A stretch of 64,000 bases of DNA from Pseudomonas sp. PDM15 (GCF_014851565.1 NZ_JACVAA010000001.1:1-64000), one strand, 5' to 3'. Shown: positions 17,028 through 27,024, counted from the stretch's first letter. Program-made: numbers and translations. Notes: generated by a model not told the origin, from the sequence alone.

Positions 17028-17903
17028 TCACTTCCGAGTTGCCGTTTCGAGCTTGCGATGCAACGGAGACCGATTGCAGCCGCGAGCAACAAAGCTCGGC
17101 AGGGTGGCCGGAAGTTGGCGCGAGACTTTATCAGCATCGGCCTGGTTTGGGAAGCTCCCAAACACGCAAGCTCCGGTTCCGGTCATCTTCGCAGCAACAA
17201 ATTTGTTGAGCGTTTTCAGGGCGTTACGCACTTCGGGGTAACGCTTCTCGACAACCGGTTGGCAGTCGTTACGACCGCCCCCCTCGGGAAGGCTGCGAAC
17301 TGTAATGGCGGGGGTATCACGTGTCAACTCGGAGTCGGCAAAAACCTCGGCCGTGCTGATGCTCACCTGGGGGATGGCGACCAGGAACCACGGCTCGTCC
17401 AATTCCACCGGTTGCAGCTGCTCGCCGACGCCTTCGGCGAAGGCCGCACGACCGCGCACGAACACCGGCACGTCGGCGCCAAGACTCAGGCCCAGGGCGG
17501 CCAGGCGATCCTCGTCCCAGCCCAGCTGCCACAGGTGATCGAGGCCGAGCAGGGTGGTGGCGGCATCCGAGCTGCCGCCGCCTATACCGCCGCCCATGGG
17601 CAGGCGCTTGTCCAGCCAGATATCGGCGCCGAGGGCGGTGCCGCTCTCGGCTTGCAGCTTGCGTGCGGCGCGCACGATCAGATTGCTGTCGTGGGGGACG
17701 CCGGCGACCTCGGTGTGCAGGCGTATTTCGCCGTCCTGACGCAGGGCGAAGCCCAGCTCGTCCCCGTGGTCGAGGAACTGGAACAGCGTCTGCAGCAGGT
17801 GATAGCCGTCGGCGCGGCGGCCGAGGATGTGCAGCATCAAGTTGAGCTTGGCCGGGGCGGGTAGGATCAGTTCGGCGTGGGTGGGGATGGCTTGGATTGT
17901 CAT
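17028..17903 (-). CDS. ispE: 4-diphosphocytidyl-2-C-methyl-D-erythritol kinase
   Basis: The GHMP-family kinase of the MEP isoprenoid pathway, phosphorylating CDP-ME. The 291-aa protein has PAPAKLNL with the substrate Lys19 near the N-terminus and the ATP-binding motif [15 protein letters not shown] (residues 102-116). The C-terminal motif [10 protein letters not shown] is also intact. The last ~15 residues differ from the usual ending and run close to the tRNA-Gln gene. It lies between lolB and the tRNA-Gln pair, the standard Pseudomonas order. Confidence 0.96.
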   Translation of the reverse strand: MTIQAIPTHAELILPAPAKLNLMLHILGRRADGYHLLQTLFQFLDHGDELGFALRQDGEIRLHTEVAGVPHDSNLIVRAARKLQAESGTALGADIWLDKRLPMGGGIGGGSSDAATTLLGLDHLWQLGWDEDRLAALGLSLGADVPVFVRGRAAFAEGVGEQLQPVELDEPWFLVAIPQVSISTAEVFADSELTRDTPAITVRSLPEGGGRNDCQPVVEKRYPEVRNALKTLNKFVAAKMTGTGACVFGSFPNQADADKVSRQLPATLPSFVARGCNRSPLHRKLETATRK

Positions 17904-17933
17904 ATGCAGAGCTGGAATGCCGAGTGGGTATGT

Positions 17934-18019
17934 CCCCTCTCCCGTTTACGGGAGAGGGGTAGGGGAGAGGGTTCTTGGGGCAGCCCCCTCTCCCTGGCCC
18001 TCTCCCCGAGGGGAGAGGG
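17934..18019. repeat. Palindromic intergenic repeat, copy 1 (CCCTCTCCC type)
   Basis: Two adjacent hairpins, one with an 11-bp perfect stem (17934-17944 / 17949-17959) and one with a 10-bp perfect stem (17998-18007 / 18010-18019), both built on CCCTCTCCC / GGGAGAGGG. It lies between lolB and ispE. The same motif recurs at 22911-23007 and 26993-27024, always between genes. It resembles the small REP-like elements common in Pseudomonas. Confidence 0.8.
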
Positions 18020-18041
18020 AATAATCGGTGCGAGCTGGCGC

Positions 18042-18656
18042 TTACTGGCCCAGCTGGCGCGGCTGCCAGTCCTTGATCACCAGGGTGATGTCGAGGTCGG
18101 TGCCGTGCAGCTTGATGCGTTCGGGCAGGCGATAGCCGTTCTGCTCGACGTAGCTCAGGTACTGCAGCTGCCAGCCGTCCTGCTCCAGGCTGGCCAGGTG
18201 ACTGTCGGTATCGAGGGTAACGCGGCTCTTGCTGTCCGGCGCCGGCAGGCCACGTACCCACCAGAACAGGTGGGAGACCGGCAGACGCCAGCCCAGCTGC
18301 TCCTCCAGCAGAGCCTCGGGGGATTCGGCCTGGTAGCGGCCCTGGTTGGCCACTTCCAGCAGCACGTCGCCCTCGCGTCCGGTCAGGCGCGCGGCACCGC
18401 GGCCGAGGGGGCCGGACAGGCGAATGTCGTAGTAGTCCTGGCGCTGTAGCCAGAACAGGGTGCCGCTGCCGGAATCCTTGGGCGCACGGATGCCGACCTT
18501 GCCGCTGATTTGCCAGCCATCCAGGGCGGCGACCTTGGCCTTGTGCGCCTGCCACTGCTGCGGGTCGCCCTGGCCCTCGACGGACTCGCGGCTGGTGAGG
18601 CCGGCGCAGCCGGCGAGCAAGGTGATCAGGCTGAAAGCGAGGGCGTGGCGAAACAT
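18042..18656 (-). CDS. lolB: LolB, outer-membrane lipoprotein receptor
   Basis: Accepts lipoproteins from LolA and inserts them into the outer membrane, and is itself a lipoprotein. The signal peptide ends in the lipobox LLAGC with Cys17. The 204-aa protein shows the LolB pattern: a W-ISGKVGIR strand near residue 48 and a [16 protein letters not shown] segment in the middle. It sits 3 bp after the TPR lipoprotein gene and before ispE, as in other pseudomonads. Confidence 0.95.
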   Translation of the reverse strand: MFRHALAFSLITLLAGCAGLTSRESVEGQGDPQQWQAHKAKVAALDGWQISGKVGIRAPKDSGSGTLFWLQRQDYYDIRLSGPLGRGAARLTGREGDVLLEVANQGRYQAESPEALLEEQLGWRLPVSHLFWWVRGLPAPDSKSRVTLDTDSHLASLEQDGWQLQYLSYVEQNGYRLPERIKLHGTDLDITLVIKDWQPRQLGQ

Positions 18657-18659
18657 GGG

Positions 18660-20387
18660 TCAGAGCTTCTCGGAACCGGTCAGGCGCTGGATGGTGGAGC
18701 GCAGGATGGGACTGTCGGGCTGGGCTTCGAGAGCGCCGGCCCAGACCTTGCGGGCCTCGCGCTGCTTGCCCTGGGCCCACAGCACTTCGCCCAGGTGGGC
18801 GGCGACTTCGTGGTCGGGGAACTTGGCCAGGGCCGCGCGCAGGTGGCGCTCGGCTTCCTCCAGGTTGCCCATGCGGTAGTTGACCCAGCCCAGGCTATCG
18901 AGGGTGGCGGGGTCTTCCGGGTTGAGCTTGTGCGCCTGCTCGATCAGGGCGCGGGCCTCGTCGTAGCGGGTGGTGCGGTCGGCCAGGGTGTAGCCGAGGG
19001 CGTTGAGCGCCGTGGCGTTGTCCGGCTCGCGCTCGATGATGTTGCGCAGGTCGCGCTCCAGGCCCGGCAGGTCGCCGCGTTTCTCGGCGAGCATGGCGCG
19101 GGTGTAGAGCAGGTTGGTGTCGCCGGGGAACTGCTCCAGGGCCTGGCCGATCACCTTCCACGACTCTTCCAGGCGCTGGCGGTTGGCCAGGGCCTCGGAC
19201 TCGATCAGGTACAGCTGGATCGCGTAGTCCGGCTGGGATTCGCGGCTGCGCGCCAGGCGGCTGCTGGCTTCGTCGGCACGCTGGCCGTCGAAGAGGATCT
19301 CGGTCTGGCGCACCTGGGCCGGCAGGAAATCGTCGCCGGGGCCGACCAGGGCGTATTCGATCAGCGCGCTTTCCTTGTCGCCGCGTTGCTCGTAGATGCG
19401 CCCCAGGTTGAAGTGGGCGGCATCGACATGGGCGTTGCGCGCCACCAGTTCTTCCAGGTAGACCGCGGCCTCGTCCCAGGCTTCGGCTTCCAGGCAGACC
19501 AGGGCCAGCGAGTAGCGCAGGTCATCGTCATCGGGGAAGCGCTGAACCAGGCCGGAGAACTCGCTCTTGGCCTCGTCCAGGCGCTGCAGCTCGACCAGCT
19601 GACGGGCATAGGCCAGGCGCACGCGCTTGTCTTCCGGGTGGCGTTCGATGCCGTTTTCCAGCAGCGGCAGCGCTTCCTCGCCACGGTCCAGACCCTGCAG
19701 CAGGCGGGCGCGCAGCAGCAGTGGAGGAATCTCTTCCTCGCTGGCGGCATGGCCTTCGAGCAGCTCCAGGGCTTCCTCGGCGCGGCCGTCCTGGTGCAGC
19801 AGCAGGGCCTTGCCGAACAGCAGCTGGCCGTTCTCCGGGTATTTCTGCAGCAGGCGGTCGAAGCTCTGCAGCAGGCCGGCGCGGGTGTCCGGGTCGGTCT
19901 CGGCGGCGGACAGGGCTAGGAAGTCGAAGTGGGTGTCGCCCTGGCCCTGCAGGACCTTCTCCATATATTGCATGGCGTCGTCGTAGCGACCGGCGCGGGC
20001 CAGCTGCACGGCGGCGGCGCGCTGGGCATTGAGGCTGTCCGGGGCGGACTTGGACCAGATCAGCGCGCTGTCCAGCGCGGCCTGCTCGGCGCCCAGATAC
20101 TCGGCGATGCGGAAGGAGCGCTCGGCCACGCCCGGGTCCTGGGTGGCATTGGCCTGCTGCACGTAGTTGCCGAGGGCGATGTCGAAGCGATTACGCTGGC
20201 CGGCCAGTTCGGCGGAGAGCAGCGCGTACAGTGTCTCCTCGCTGAACGAGGCGTACTGCTTGGGTTCGGCTGGGGCCTTGCTGTCCGCTGCGTCCTCGAC
20301 CGGCGGGGTGCCGTCCGGCGTGGGTGCCAGGGTCTGGCAGCCAGCGAGCAGGAGGGAGGCGGTGAGCAACGCGAGGGATTTGTTCAT
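18660..20387 (-). CDS. Large TPR-repeat lipoprotein
   Basis: A 575-aa protein with a lipoprotein signal (LLLAGC, Cys17) followed by a low-complexity linker (about 18-45) and then tandem tetratricopeptide repeats over the rest of the protein, clear in the A-LN-LGY-LAD and TLDSLGWVNYRMGNLEEA segments. Such proteins act as periplasmic scaffolds at the membrane; no enzyme activity is evident. The ATG at 20387 is chosen because it opens the signal peptide; an upstream in-frame start adds 14 residues without signal features. It precedes lolB in one transcript and is divergent from hemA. Confidence 0.88.
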   Translation of the reverse strand: MNKSLALLTASLLLAGCQTLAPTPDGTPPVEDAADSKAPAEPKQYASFSEETLYALLSAELAGQRNRFDIALGNYVQQANATQDPGVAERSFRIAEYLGAEQAALDSALIWSKSAPDSLNAQRAAAVQLARAGRYDDAMQYMEKVLQGQGDTHFDFLALSAAETDPDTRAGLLQSFDRLLQKYPENGQLLFGKALLLHQDGRAEEALELLEGHAASEEEIPPLLLRARLLQGLDRGEEALPLLENGIERHPEDKRVRLAYARQLVELQRLDEAKSEFSGLVQRFPDDDDLRYSLALVCLEAEAWDEAAVYLEELVARNAHVDAAHFNLGRIYEQRGDKESALIEYALVGPGDDFLPAQVRQTEILFDGQRADEASSRLARSRESQPDYAIQLYLIESEALANRQRLEESWKVIGQALEQFPGDTNLLYTRAMLAEKRGDLPGLERDLRNIIEREPDNATALNALGYTLADRTTRYDEARALIEQAHKLNPEDPATLDSLGWVNYRMGNLEEAERHLRAALAKFPDHEVAAHLGEVLWAQGKQREARKVWAGALEAQPDSPILRSTIQRLTGSEKL

Positions 20388-20554
20388 AGATAAAGCTGCG
20401 GTCCGTGGCGTGGCTGCATCATGACACAAGCGACGGCGGCAAGCCCACCGCGCCGCGCGGGTTTGCCGAGCGGGTCAATTTGTCGCGCCAGTTGTTCTCC
20501 CATGGGCGACGTAGGACAATCGCCCGCTATCCAGAATTCCCTTAGCGACCCTGC

Positions 20555-21823
20555 ATGGCCTTCCTCGCCCTCGGCATCAACCACAAGACCGCCTCGGTGG
20601 ACGTCCGCGAACGCGTGGCCTTCACCCCCGAGCAGCTGGTCGAGGCGTTGCAGCAGCTGTGTCGCGTCACACCGAGCCGCGAGGCGGCGATCCTCTCCAC
20701 CTGCAACCGCAGCGAGCTGTACCTGGAGCAGGACCAGCTGTCCGCCGACGAGGTGCTGCGCTGGCTGGCCGACTACCACCGCCTGAGCCTCGACGAGCTG
20801 CGCGCCTGCGCCTATGTGCACCACGACAACGACGCGGTGCGGCACATGATGCGTGTGGCCTCGGGGCTGGACTCCATGGTCCTCGGCGAACCGCAGATTC
20901 TCGGCCAGATGAAATCCGCCTACGCCGTGGCGCGCGAGGCCGGCACCGTCGGCCCGCTGCTCGGTCGCCTGTTCCAGGCCACGTTCAGCACCGCCAAGAC
21001 CGTGCGCACCGACACCGCCATCGGCGAGAACCCGGTGTCGGTGGCCTTCGCCGCCGTCAGCCTGGCCAAGCAGATCTTCGCCGACCTGCACCGCAGCCAG
21101 GCCCTGCTGATCGGCGCCGGCGAGACCATCAGCCTGGTCGCCCGCCATCTGCATGACCAGGGCGTGAAGCGCATCGTGGTCGCCAACCGTACTCTGGAGC
21201 GCGCCAGTCAGTTGGCCGAGCAGTTCGGCGCGCACGCCGTGCTGCTGGCGGACATTCCCCAGGAGCTGGCCAACAGCGACATCGTTATCAGCTCCACCGC
21301 CAGCCAGCTGCCGATCCTCGGCAAGGGTGCCGTGGAGCGCGCGCTGAAGCAGCGCAAGCACAAGCCGATCTTCATGGTCGACATCGCCGTGCCGCGCGAT
21401 ATCGAGCCGGAAGTGGGCGAGCTGGACGACGTCTATCTCTATACCGTCGACGACCTGCACGAAGTCATCGAGGAAAACCTCAAGAGCCGCCAGGGCGCCG
21501 CCCAGGCCGCCGAAGAGCTGGTGTCCTGCGGTGCCGATGAATTCATGCAGCGCCTACGTGAGTTGGCCGCGGTGGACGTGCTCAAGGCCTATCGCCAACA
21601 GGCCGAACGCCTGCGCGACGAGGAGCTGAGCAAGGCCCAGCGTCTGCTCGCCAACGGCGGCAGCGCCGAAGAGGCTCTGGCCCAGCTGGCCCGCGGCCTG
21701 ACCAACAAGCTGCTGCACGCACCCAGCGTGCAGCTGAAGAAAATCTCCGCCGATGGCCGCTTCGAAGCGCTGGCCGTGGCCCAGGAACTGTTTGCCCTCG
21801 AAGAGGGCCCGAGCAAGACATGA
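20555..21823 (+). CDS. hemA: Glutamyl-tRNA reductase
   Basis: First committed enzyme of C5-pathway tetrapyrrole synthesis, reducing Glu-tRNA to glutamate-1-semialdehyde. The 422-aa protein has the catalytic Cys50 in STCNRSELY, the [17 protein letters not shown] block, the NADPH-binding LIGAGET motif, and the C-terminal helical dimerisation domain. It is divergent from the TPR lipoprotein gene and overlaps prfA by 4 nt (ATGA), the classical hemA-prfA-prmC operon. Confidence 0.97.
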   Translation: MAFLALGINHKTASVDVRERVAFTPEQLVEALQQLCRVTPSREAAILSTCNRSELYLEQDQLSADEVLRWLADYHRLSLDELRACAYVHHDNDAVRHMMRVASGLDSMVLGEPQILGQMKSAYAVAREAGTVGPLLGRLFQATFSTAKTVRTDTAIGENPVSVAFAAVSLAKQIFADLHRSQALLIGAGETISLVARHLHDQGVKRIVVANRTLERASQLAEQFGAHAVLLADIPQELANSDIVISSTASQLPILGKGAVERALKQRKHKPIFMVDIAVPRDIEPEVGELDDVYLYTVDDLHEVIEENLKSRQGAAQAAEELVSCGADEFMQRLRELAAVDVLKAYRQQAERLRDEELSKAQRLLANGGSAEEALAQLARGLTNKLLHAPSVQLKKISADGRFEALAVAQELFALEEGPSKT

Positions 21824-22902
21824 AAGCCTCCCTGCTGAAGAAACTCGACATCCTCCACGACCGCTTCGAGGAGCTCACCGCGCTGCTCGGCGACGCCGAG
21901 GTGATCAGCGACCAGACGCGCTTCCGCGCCTACTCCAAGGAGTACGCCGAGGTCGAGCCGGTGACCGCCGCCTACCGCGAACTGCGCAAGACCCAGGACG
22001 ACCTGGAGGGCGCCCAGGCGCTGCTCAAGGACGGCGATCCGGAAATGCGCGAGATGGCCGAGGAGGAAGTGGCCCAGGCGAAGGAGGCGCTGGTCGAGCT
22101 GGAAGATCGCCTGCAGCGCATGCTGCTGCCCAAGGACCCAAACGACGGCCGCAACGTGTTCTTGGAAATCCGCGCCGGCACCGGCGGCGACGAGGCGGCG
22201 ATCTTCTCCGGCGACCTGTTCCGCATGTACTCGCGCTACGCCGAGCGCCAGGGCTGGCGGGTCGAGATCCTCTCCGAGAGCATCGGCGAGCACGGTGGCT
22301 ATAAAGAAGTCATCAGCCGCGTGGAAGGCGACAACGTCTACGCCAAGCTCAAGTTCGAGTCCGGCGCCCACCGCGTGCAGCGCGTGCCGGAAACCGAGTC
22401 CCAGGGCCGCATCCACACCTCGGCCTGCACCGTTGCCGTGCTGCCGGAGCCGGACGAGCAGATGGCCATCGAGATCAACCCGGCCGACCTGCGCGTGGAC
22501 ACCTACCGCGCCTCCGGTGCCGGCGGCCAGCACGTGAACAAGACCGACTCGGCTATCCGCATCACCCATATTCCGTCCGGCATGGTGGTCGAGTGTCAGG
22601 AAGAGCGCTCGCAGCACAAGAACCGCGCCAAGGCCATGGCCTGGCTGGCGGCCAAGCTGCAGGACCAGCAGGACGCCGCCGCGCACAAGGAGATCTCCGA
22701 CACGCGCAAGCTGCTGGTAGGCTCCGGCGATCGCTCCGAGCGCATCCGCACCTATAACTTCCCCCAGGGCCGCGTCACCGATCACCGCATCAACCTGACC
22801 CTGTACTCGCTGAACGAAGTGATCGGCGGCGCGGTGGAGCAGGTTATCGAGCCGCTGCTGCAGGAATACCAGGCCGACCAGCTGGCGGCCCTGGGCGATT
22901 GA
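21820..22902 (+). CDS. prfA: Peptide chain release factor 1
   Basis: Terminates translation at UAA and UAG. The 360-aa protein has the GGQ motif in [14 protein letters not shown] and the RF1 anticodon-type PxT tripeptide as PET, where E. coli has PAT, within [15 protein letters not shown]. Its GGQ glutamine is the substrate of PrmC, encoded next. The start overlaps the hemA stop. Confidence 0.97.
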   Translation: MKASLLKKLDILHDRFEELTALLGDAEVISDQTRFRAYSKEYAEVEPVTAAYRELRKTQDDLEGAQALLKDGDPEMREMAEEEVAQAKEALVELEDRLQRMLLPKDPNDGRNVFLEIRAGTGGDEAAIFSGDLFRMYSRYAERQGWRVEILSESIGEHGGYKEVISRVEGDNVYAKLKFESGAHRVQRVPETESQGRIHTSACTVAVLPEPDEQMAIEINPADLRVDTYRASGAGGQHVNKTDSAIRITHIPSGMVVECQEERSQHKNRAKAMAWLAAKLQDQQDAAAHKEISDTRKLLVGSGDRSERIRTYNFPQGRVTDHRINLTLYSLNEVIGGAVEQVIEPLLQEYQADQLAALGD

Positions 22903-22910
22903 TTTCACCT

Positions 22911-23007
22911 CTCTCCCGCCGGGAGAGGGGGTGGGGGTGAGGGGCTTTCAGGTTGCTCCGAGTGGCCTGCAACTCCCTTACCCCAGCCCTCTCCCAAGGG
23001 GAGAGGG
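22911..23007. repeat. Palindromic intergenic repeat, copy 2 (CCCTCTCCC type)
   Basis: A 7-bp hairpin at 22911-22917 / 22921-22927 and a 9-bp hairpin at 22987-22995 / 22999-23007, again made of CTCTCCC / GGGAGAG, fill the prfA-prmC gap. They separate two genes that are otherwise in one operon. The right half, AGCCCTCTCCCAAGGGG, closely matches copy 3. Confidence 0.8.
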
Positions 23008-23031
23008 AGCCACAGGCATAGGACCTCGTGC

Positions 23032-23862
23032 ATGGCCTCCATCCAATCCCTGCTCGATAGCGCGACGCTGCCGGACTCGCCGACGGCGCGGCTGGATGCC
23101 GAGCTGTTGCTGGCCGCTGCTCTGGGCAAGCCGCGCAGCTACCTGCGCACCTGGCCCGAGCATGAGCCGGGCGCCGAGCAGCTGAGTGCCTTTGCCACCA
23201 TGCTCGAACGCCGCCGCGCGGGCGAGCCGGTGGCCTATATCCTCGGCCACCAGGGCTTCTGGAGCCTGGATCTGGAAGTCGCGCCGCACACCCTGATTCC
23301 CCGCCCCGATACCGAGCTGCTGGTGGAGACTGCCCTGCAGCTGGCACCGGCCGCGCCGCGGCGCGTGCTCGACCTGGGCACCGGCACTGGCGCCATCGCA
23401 CTGGCCCTGGCCAGCGAACGCGGCGGCTGGAGAGTGACCGGGGTGGACCGTATCGCCGAGGCCGTAGAGCTGGCTGAGCGCAATCGCCAGCGGCTCAAAT
23501 TGACCAATGCCGGCTTCCGCCTGAGCAGCTGGTTCGACGCCCTGGCCGGCGAACGCTTCGACCTGATCGTCAGCAATCCACCTTACATTGCGACGGCGGA
23601 CCGCCATCTGGACGAGGGCGATGTGCGCTTCGAACCGATGAGCGCACTAGTGGCCGGCGCCGACGGCCTGGACGATATTCGCCAGATCATCGACCAGGCG
23701 CCGCGGCATCTCGAAGCCGGTGGCTGGTTGCTGCTGGAGCACGGCTACGATCAGGCCGAGGCGGTGCGCGGGCTGCTGAGTGCGGCAGGCTTCGCTGCCG
23801 TGGAAAGCCGCCGCGATCTCGGCGGCCACGAACGTATTTCCCTGGGGCAGTGGACAGCATGA
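23032..23862 (+). CDS. prmC: PrmC, release-factor glutamine methyltransferase
   Basis: Methylates the GGQ glutamine of RF1 and RF2. The 276-aa protein has an N-terminal helical domain (about 1-75) and a Rossmann SAM-binding domain with DLGTGTGAIAL, and the substrate-binding NPPY motif in IVSNPPYI. It follows prfA after a repeat-containing gap and overlaps moeB by 4 nt. Confidence 0.97.
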   Translation: MASIQSLLDSATLPDSPTARLDAELLLAAALGKPRSYLRTWPEHEPGAEQLSAFATMLERRRAGEPVAYILGHQGFWSLDLEVAPHTLIPRPDTELLVETALQLAPAAPRRVLDLGTGTGAIALALASERGGWRVTGVDRIAEAVELAERNRQRLKLTNAGFRLSSWFDALAGERFDLIVSNPPYIATADRHLDEGDVRFEPMSALVAGADGLDDIRQIIDQAPRHLEAGGWLLLEHGYDQAEAVRGLLSAAGFAAVESRRDLGGHERISLGQWTA

Positions 23863-24620
23863 GCCTGGAACTCACCGACGACGAGCTGCTGCGCTACAGC
23901 CGGCAGATATTGCTGCCGCAGATCGACGTGGCCGGGCAGCTCAAGCTGAAACAGAGCCGTGTACTGATCATCGGCCTCGGTGGCCTCGGCTCACCGGTGG
24001 CTCTGTACCTGGCCGCCGCCGGTATTGGCGAGTTGCACCTGGCCGATTTCGATACGGTCGACCTGACCAATCTGCAGCGGCAGATCATTCACGACAGCAC
24101 ACAGGTCGGCGTGACCAAGGTCGACTCGGCCATGACTCGTCTGGCCGCCATCAATGCGCAGATCAGGCTGGTGCCGCATCGCGCGGCGCTGGACGAGGAT
24201 TCCCTGGCCGCCGCCGTGGCAGCGGTGGACCTGGTGCTGGACTGCTCCGACAACTTCACCACCCGCGAGGCCGTCAACGCCGCCTGCGTGGCCGCCGGCA
24301 AGCCGCTGGTGTCCGGCGCGGCGATTCGCCTGGAGGGCCAGCTCGCGGTGTTCGACCCACGCGAGGCGGCCAGCCCCTGCTACCACTGCCTGTACGGCCA
24401 TGGCAGCGAGGCCGAACTGACCTGCAGCGAGGCCGGCGTGGTCGGCCCGTTGGTGGGCCTGGTGGGCAGCCTGCAGGCGCTGGAGGCACTCAAGCTGCTG
24501 GTCGGTTTCGGCGAACCGCTGGTGGGGCGTCTGCTGCTGATCGACGCCCTCGGTTCGCGCTTCCGTGAGCTGCGAGTCAAGCGCGATCCCGAGTGCTTGG
24601 TCTGTGGAGCGCGCGCATGA
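23859..24620 (+). CDS. moeB: MoeB/ThiF-family adenylyltransferase
   Basis: An E1-like enzyme that adenylates the C-terminal glycine of a ubiquitin-fold sulfur carrier, probably MoaD for molybdopterin synthesis. The 253-aa protein has the nucleotide motif GLGGLGSP near residue 40, the LQRQIIH segment, zinc cysteines CYHC and CLVC, and [11 protein letters not shown] in the crossover region. The ATG at 23859 overlaps the prmC stop (ATGA); an earlier GTG adds only three residues. ThiF and MoeB cannot be fully separated by sequence alone; the prfA-prmC-moeB-murI context favours MoeB. Confidence 0.88.
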   Translation: MSLELTDDELLRYSRQILLPQIDVAGQLKLKQSRVLIIGLGGLGSPVALYLAAAGIGELHLADFDTVDLTNLQRQIIHDSTQVGVTKVDSAMTRLAAINAQIRLVPHRAALDEDSLAAAVAAVDLVLDCSDNFTTREAVNAACVAAGKPLVSGAAIRLEGQLAVFDPREAASPCYHCLYGHGSEAELTCSEAGVVGPLVGLVGSLQALEALKLLVGFGEPLVGRLLLIDALGSRFRELRVKRDPECLVCGARA

Positions 24621-25408
24621 GCCAGGCGCCCATCGGTGTGTTCGACTCCGGCGTCGGCGGCCTCTCAGTGCTGCGCGAGATCCGCGCACGCCTGCCTGAC
24701 GAGTCGCTGTTGTATGTGGCCGACAGCGGTCATGTGCCCTACGGCGAGAAGACCCCGGAATTCATTCGCGAGCGCAGCCAGAAGATCGCCGAGTTCCTCC
24801 TGGGGCAGGGTGCCAAGGCGCTGGTGCTGGCCTGCAATACGGCGACTGCCGCCGCGGTGGCCGACCTGCGTGAGCGCTATCCGGAGTTGCCCATCGTCGG
24901 CATGGAGCCGGCGGTGAAGCCGGCGGCTGCCGCCACCCGCAGCGGGGTGGTCGGCGTGCTGGCCACCACCGGCACCCTGAAGAGCGCGAAGTTCGCCGCG
25001 CTGCTCGATCGCTTCGCCAGCGACGTGCGGGTGATCACCCAGCCCTGCCCGGGGCTGGTCGAGCAGATCGAGGCCGGCGAACTGGATGCCCCGCGCACTC
25101 GCGAGCTGCTGCGTGGCTGGGTCGAACCGCTGCTGGCCGAGGGCTGCGACACGCTGATTCTCGGCTGCACCCACTATCCCTTTATCAAGCCGCTGCTGCG
25201 TGAGCTGGTGCCGGAATCGATCAGCCTGGTGGACACCGGTGCGGCGGTGGCGCGCCACCTGCAATCGCTGCTCGACCAGCGCGGCCTGCGCGCCACAGGG
25301 CCGGCCCAGGGCATCCGCCTGTGGAGCAGTGGCGACGCCGTGGCGATGCAGTCGGTGATGCCGAAATTATTGTTGGAACTCGCAGCGGTAGAGGCGCTCC
25401 CTGTGTGA
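24617..25408 (+). CDS. murI: Glutamate racemase
   Basis: Supplies D-glutamate for peptidoglycan. The 263-aa protein has the substrate motif [10 protein letters not shown] near the N-terminus and the two catalytic cysteines in LACNTATA and ILGCTHYPF. The ATG at 24617 overlaps the moeB stop; the longer reading from 24593 lies inside moeB. It ends the hemA-prfA-prmC-moeB-murI run. Confidence 0.97.
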   Translation: MSQAPIGVFDSGVGGLSVLREIRARLPDESLLYVADSGHVPYGEKTPEFIRERSQKIAEFLLGQGAKALVLACNTATAAAVADLRERYPELPIVGMEPAVKPAAAATRSGVVGVLATTGTLKSAKFAALLDRFASDVRVITQPCPGLVEQIEAGELDAPRTRELLRGWVEPLLAEGCDTLILGCTHYPFIKPLLRELVPESISLVDTGAAVARHLQSLLDQRGLRATGPAQGIRLWSSGDAVAMQSVMPKLLLELAAVEALPV

Positions 25409-25440
25409 TAGGGATGAATGCTTTTTGAGCGGGGTTATAC

Positions 25441-25469
25441 CTTTCTCTAATAAGAATTTTTCCTATACT
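25441..25469 (+). promoter_or_regulatory. Candidate pagL promoter
   Basis: In the AT-rich gap after murI, TATACT (25464-25469) is a good -10, with a weak -35, CTTTCT (25441-25446), 17 bp upstream. No clear PhoP box (repeated GTTTA) was found, although PhoPQ controls PagL in P. aeruginosa. Confidence 0.45.
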
Positions 25470-25516
25470 GCGAGACGATAAAAAACTCCCACCTCCATCG
25501 CTACAGGATGTTGTGT

Positions 25517-26029
25517 ATGAAGAAGATACTTTCCCTGGCCGCAGCAGCAGCCCTCGGTCTGAGCAGCCTGACCGCCCAGGCCGTCGACTTCACCGCCGCC
25601 ATCGGCCAGAGCGGCGACTCCACCATGGTCTATCGCCTGGGCGCCCAGTGGGACTGGGATAAAAGCTGGTGGCAGAGCAATGTCGGTCGCCTGACCGGCT
25701 ACTGGGACGCCGGCTATACCTTCTGGGAAGGTGACGAAACCTCCAGCAACCACAGCCTGTCCTTCGCTCCGGTATTCGTTTACGAATTCGCCGGCGAGAC
25801 GGTGAAGCCTTACGTCGAGGCCGGTATCGGTGTCGCGGCCTTCGCCAATACCGAGCTGGAAGACAACGACCTGGGCTCCTCCTTCCAGTTCGAAGACCGC
25901 ATCGGCCTCGGCCTGCGCTTCTCCGGCCAGGAAGTCGGTATCCGTGCGATCCACTACTCCAACGCCGGCATCAAGCAGCCCAATGACGGTGTCGAGGCGT
26001 ATACCCTGCATTACCGCACCAGCTTCTAA
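25517..26029 (+). CDS. pagL: PagL, lipid A 3-O-deacylase
   Basis: An outer-membrane beta-barrel enzyme that removes the 3-position acyl chain of lipid A. The 170-aa precursor has a signal peptide of about 20 residues (cleavage after AQA) and a 150-aa barrel. The catalytic His and Ser are in AIHYSNAGIKQPND, and the RLTGYWDAGYTFWEGD and LSFAPVFVYEFAGE stretches are near identical to P. aeruginosa PagL. The ATG at 25517 is preferred over 25508 because AGGA lies 8 nt before it. It is located after murI as in P. aeruginosa but has its own promoter and terminator. Confidence 0.95.
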   Translation: MKKILSLAAAAALGLSSLTAQAVDFTAAIGQSGDSTMVYRLGAQWDWDKSWWQSNVGRLTGYWDAGYTFWEGDETSSNHSLSFAPVFVYEFAGETVKPYVEAGIGVAAFANTELEDNDLGSSFQFEDRIGLGLRFSGQEVGIRAIHYSNAGIKQPNDGVEAYTLHYRTSF

Positions 26030-26045
26030 GTGCTGGGCGCAAAAA

Positions 26046-26066
26046 AGCCGGGCCTGGTGCCCGGCT
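26046..26066. terminator. Bidirectional terminator between pagL and the YkgJ-like gene
   Basis: The perfect 8-bp stem AGCCGGGC / GCCCGGCT is flanked by an A-run on the left and a T-run on the right, so it serves both converging genes. Confidence 0.88.
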
Positions 26067-26082
26067 TTTTCATGCCCGTTCG

Positions 26083-26388
26083 CTAGCGGTAGATGCCGTT
26101 CATGCCGCCGCGCTCGTCACGGCATTCCGGCGAGCCCATCTCGAACTCGCGGCAGATCAGCGGGCGCACCTCGTAGATGGTGCAGCGCATGCTGTCGCGG
26201 TCCAGCGCCGCGCACCAGCCATCGTCCAAACGGCGCATCACTTCGCCACCCCAGTCATCGGTGGCGATGAAGCGCTGCGGCACGCCGGTGTCGGTGATCA
26301 GCATCACTTCCAGCTGGCAGCAGCAGGCGGCGCAGTTGCTGCAGCTGATGTCGGCGGCGGGAAGCTGGAGATGGGGGATGGTACTCAT
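26083..26388 (-). CDS. YkgJ-family cysteine-cluster protein
   Basis: A 101-aa protein of the CxxCxxCC (YkgJ/UPF0153) family, thought to bind zinc or an iron-sulfur cluster. The cluster is CSNCAACCC near residue 16, followed by further cysteines in DGWCAALD, RCTIYEVRPLICREF and PEC. The ATG at 26388 opens the usual short N-terminus; upstream in-frame sequence has no family features. Function is unknown. Confidence 0.85.
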   Translation of the reverse strand: MSTIPHLQLPAADISCSNCAACCCQLEVMLITDTGVPQRFIATDDWGGEVMRRLDDGWCAALDRDSMRCTIYEVRPLICREFEMGSPECRDERGGMNGIYR

Positions 26389-26444
26389 GGCGCGCAGTGT
26401 ACGGCAGGTCGCCGTGGGTGGCTCGCCTGACCGACCGGCGTGCC

Positions 26445-26948
26445 TCAGGTCGGGCTCGGTCTGCCCATCATCCGGTGCGCCAGCGGCATCACCCCGGCCC
26501 AGATCGCGCCGAGCAGGAGCAGCGTCGGCCACAGCCCCAGCGGCAGCTCGACGCCGGCCAGCCGTGCGCCGCCGAGATAGGACAGCGGCGCGCCCAGGGC
26601 GCCGAGCAGACTACCCAGCCACCAGGGGCGAGCGGTCCAAGCCAGGCTGTGCCTGAGGGTGCTGGCAAACAGCGCCCAGAGCAAAGCCAGCCAGGCGGGC
26701 AGCAGGAGGCTTTCGCCGGCGAAGTCGAACACGCCGAGGTTGAGCAGGACGCTGTCCAGGGCGCAGCCGAACAGCGTGACGGCGAGCAGTCCGCGCCACT
26801 CGCCGGGGTGAGCCAGCAGGCGCAGATGCACGGCCAGGCAGAGCGCGGCGAGCGACAGTAGCCAGGGCTGCTGGGCACCGAACACGCAGGCCAGCCAGCC
26901 GAGCTGGAACAGCAGGGCGTTGAGCAGCAGCGAGTGGGTTGGACGCAT
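26445..26948 (-). CDS. DUF2878-family membrane protein
   Basis: A 167-aa integral membrane protein with about five hydrophobic helices and a LDSVLLNLGVFDF segment typical of the family. Its function is unknown, but it commonly lies beside Cfa-type methyltransferase and DUF1365 genes, as here, where it is the last gene of the photolyase/Cfa operon. The gap to cfa (75 bp) holds a palindromic repeat, so its expression may be reduced relative to the upstream genes. Confidence 0.78.
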   Translation of the reverse strand: MRPTHSLLLNALLFQLGWLACVFGAQQPWLLSLAALCLAVHLRLLAHPGEWRGLLAVTLFGCALDSVLLNLGVFDFAGESLLLPAWLALLWALFASTLRHSLAWTARPWWLGSLLGALGAPLSYLGGARLAGVELPLGLWPTLLLLGAIWAGVMPLAHRMMGRPSPT

Positions 26949-26992
26949 GCAATTGGGCCGAAAGTTCGAGTGGTCTAGAGGGTCCTCACTCC

Positions 26993-27024
26993 AGCCCCTC
27001 TCCCAAGGGGTGAGGGGAGAGGCT
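26993..27024. repeat. Palindromic intergenic repeat, copy 3 (CCCTCTCCC type)
   Basis: AGCC(C)CTCTCCC and GGGAGAGGCT form a stem of about 10 bp with one bulge, around an AAGGGGTGAG loop. The left half is nearly the same as the right half of copy 2. It lies at the 3' end of the cfa-like gene. Confidence 0.7.

Noticed and set aside
25409-25516. PhoP box in front of pagL
   Set aside because: No pair of GTTTA-like half sites with 5-6 bp spacing was found; GGTTATA alone is not enough.
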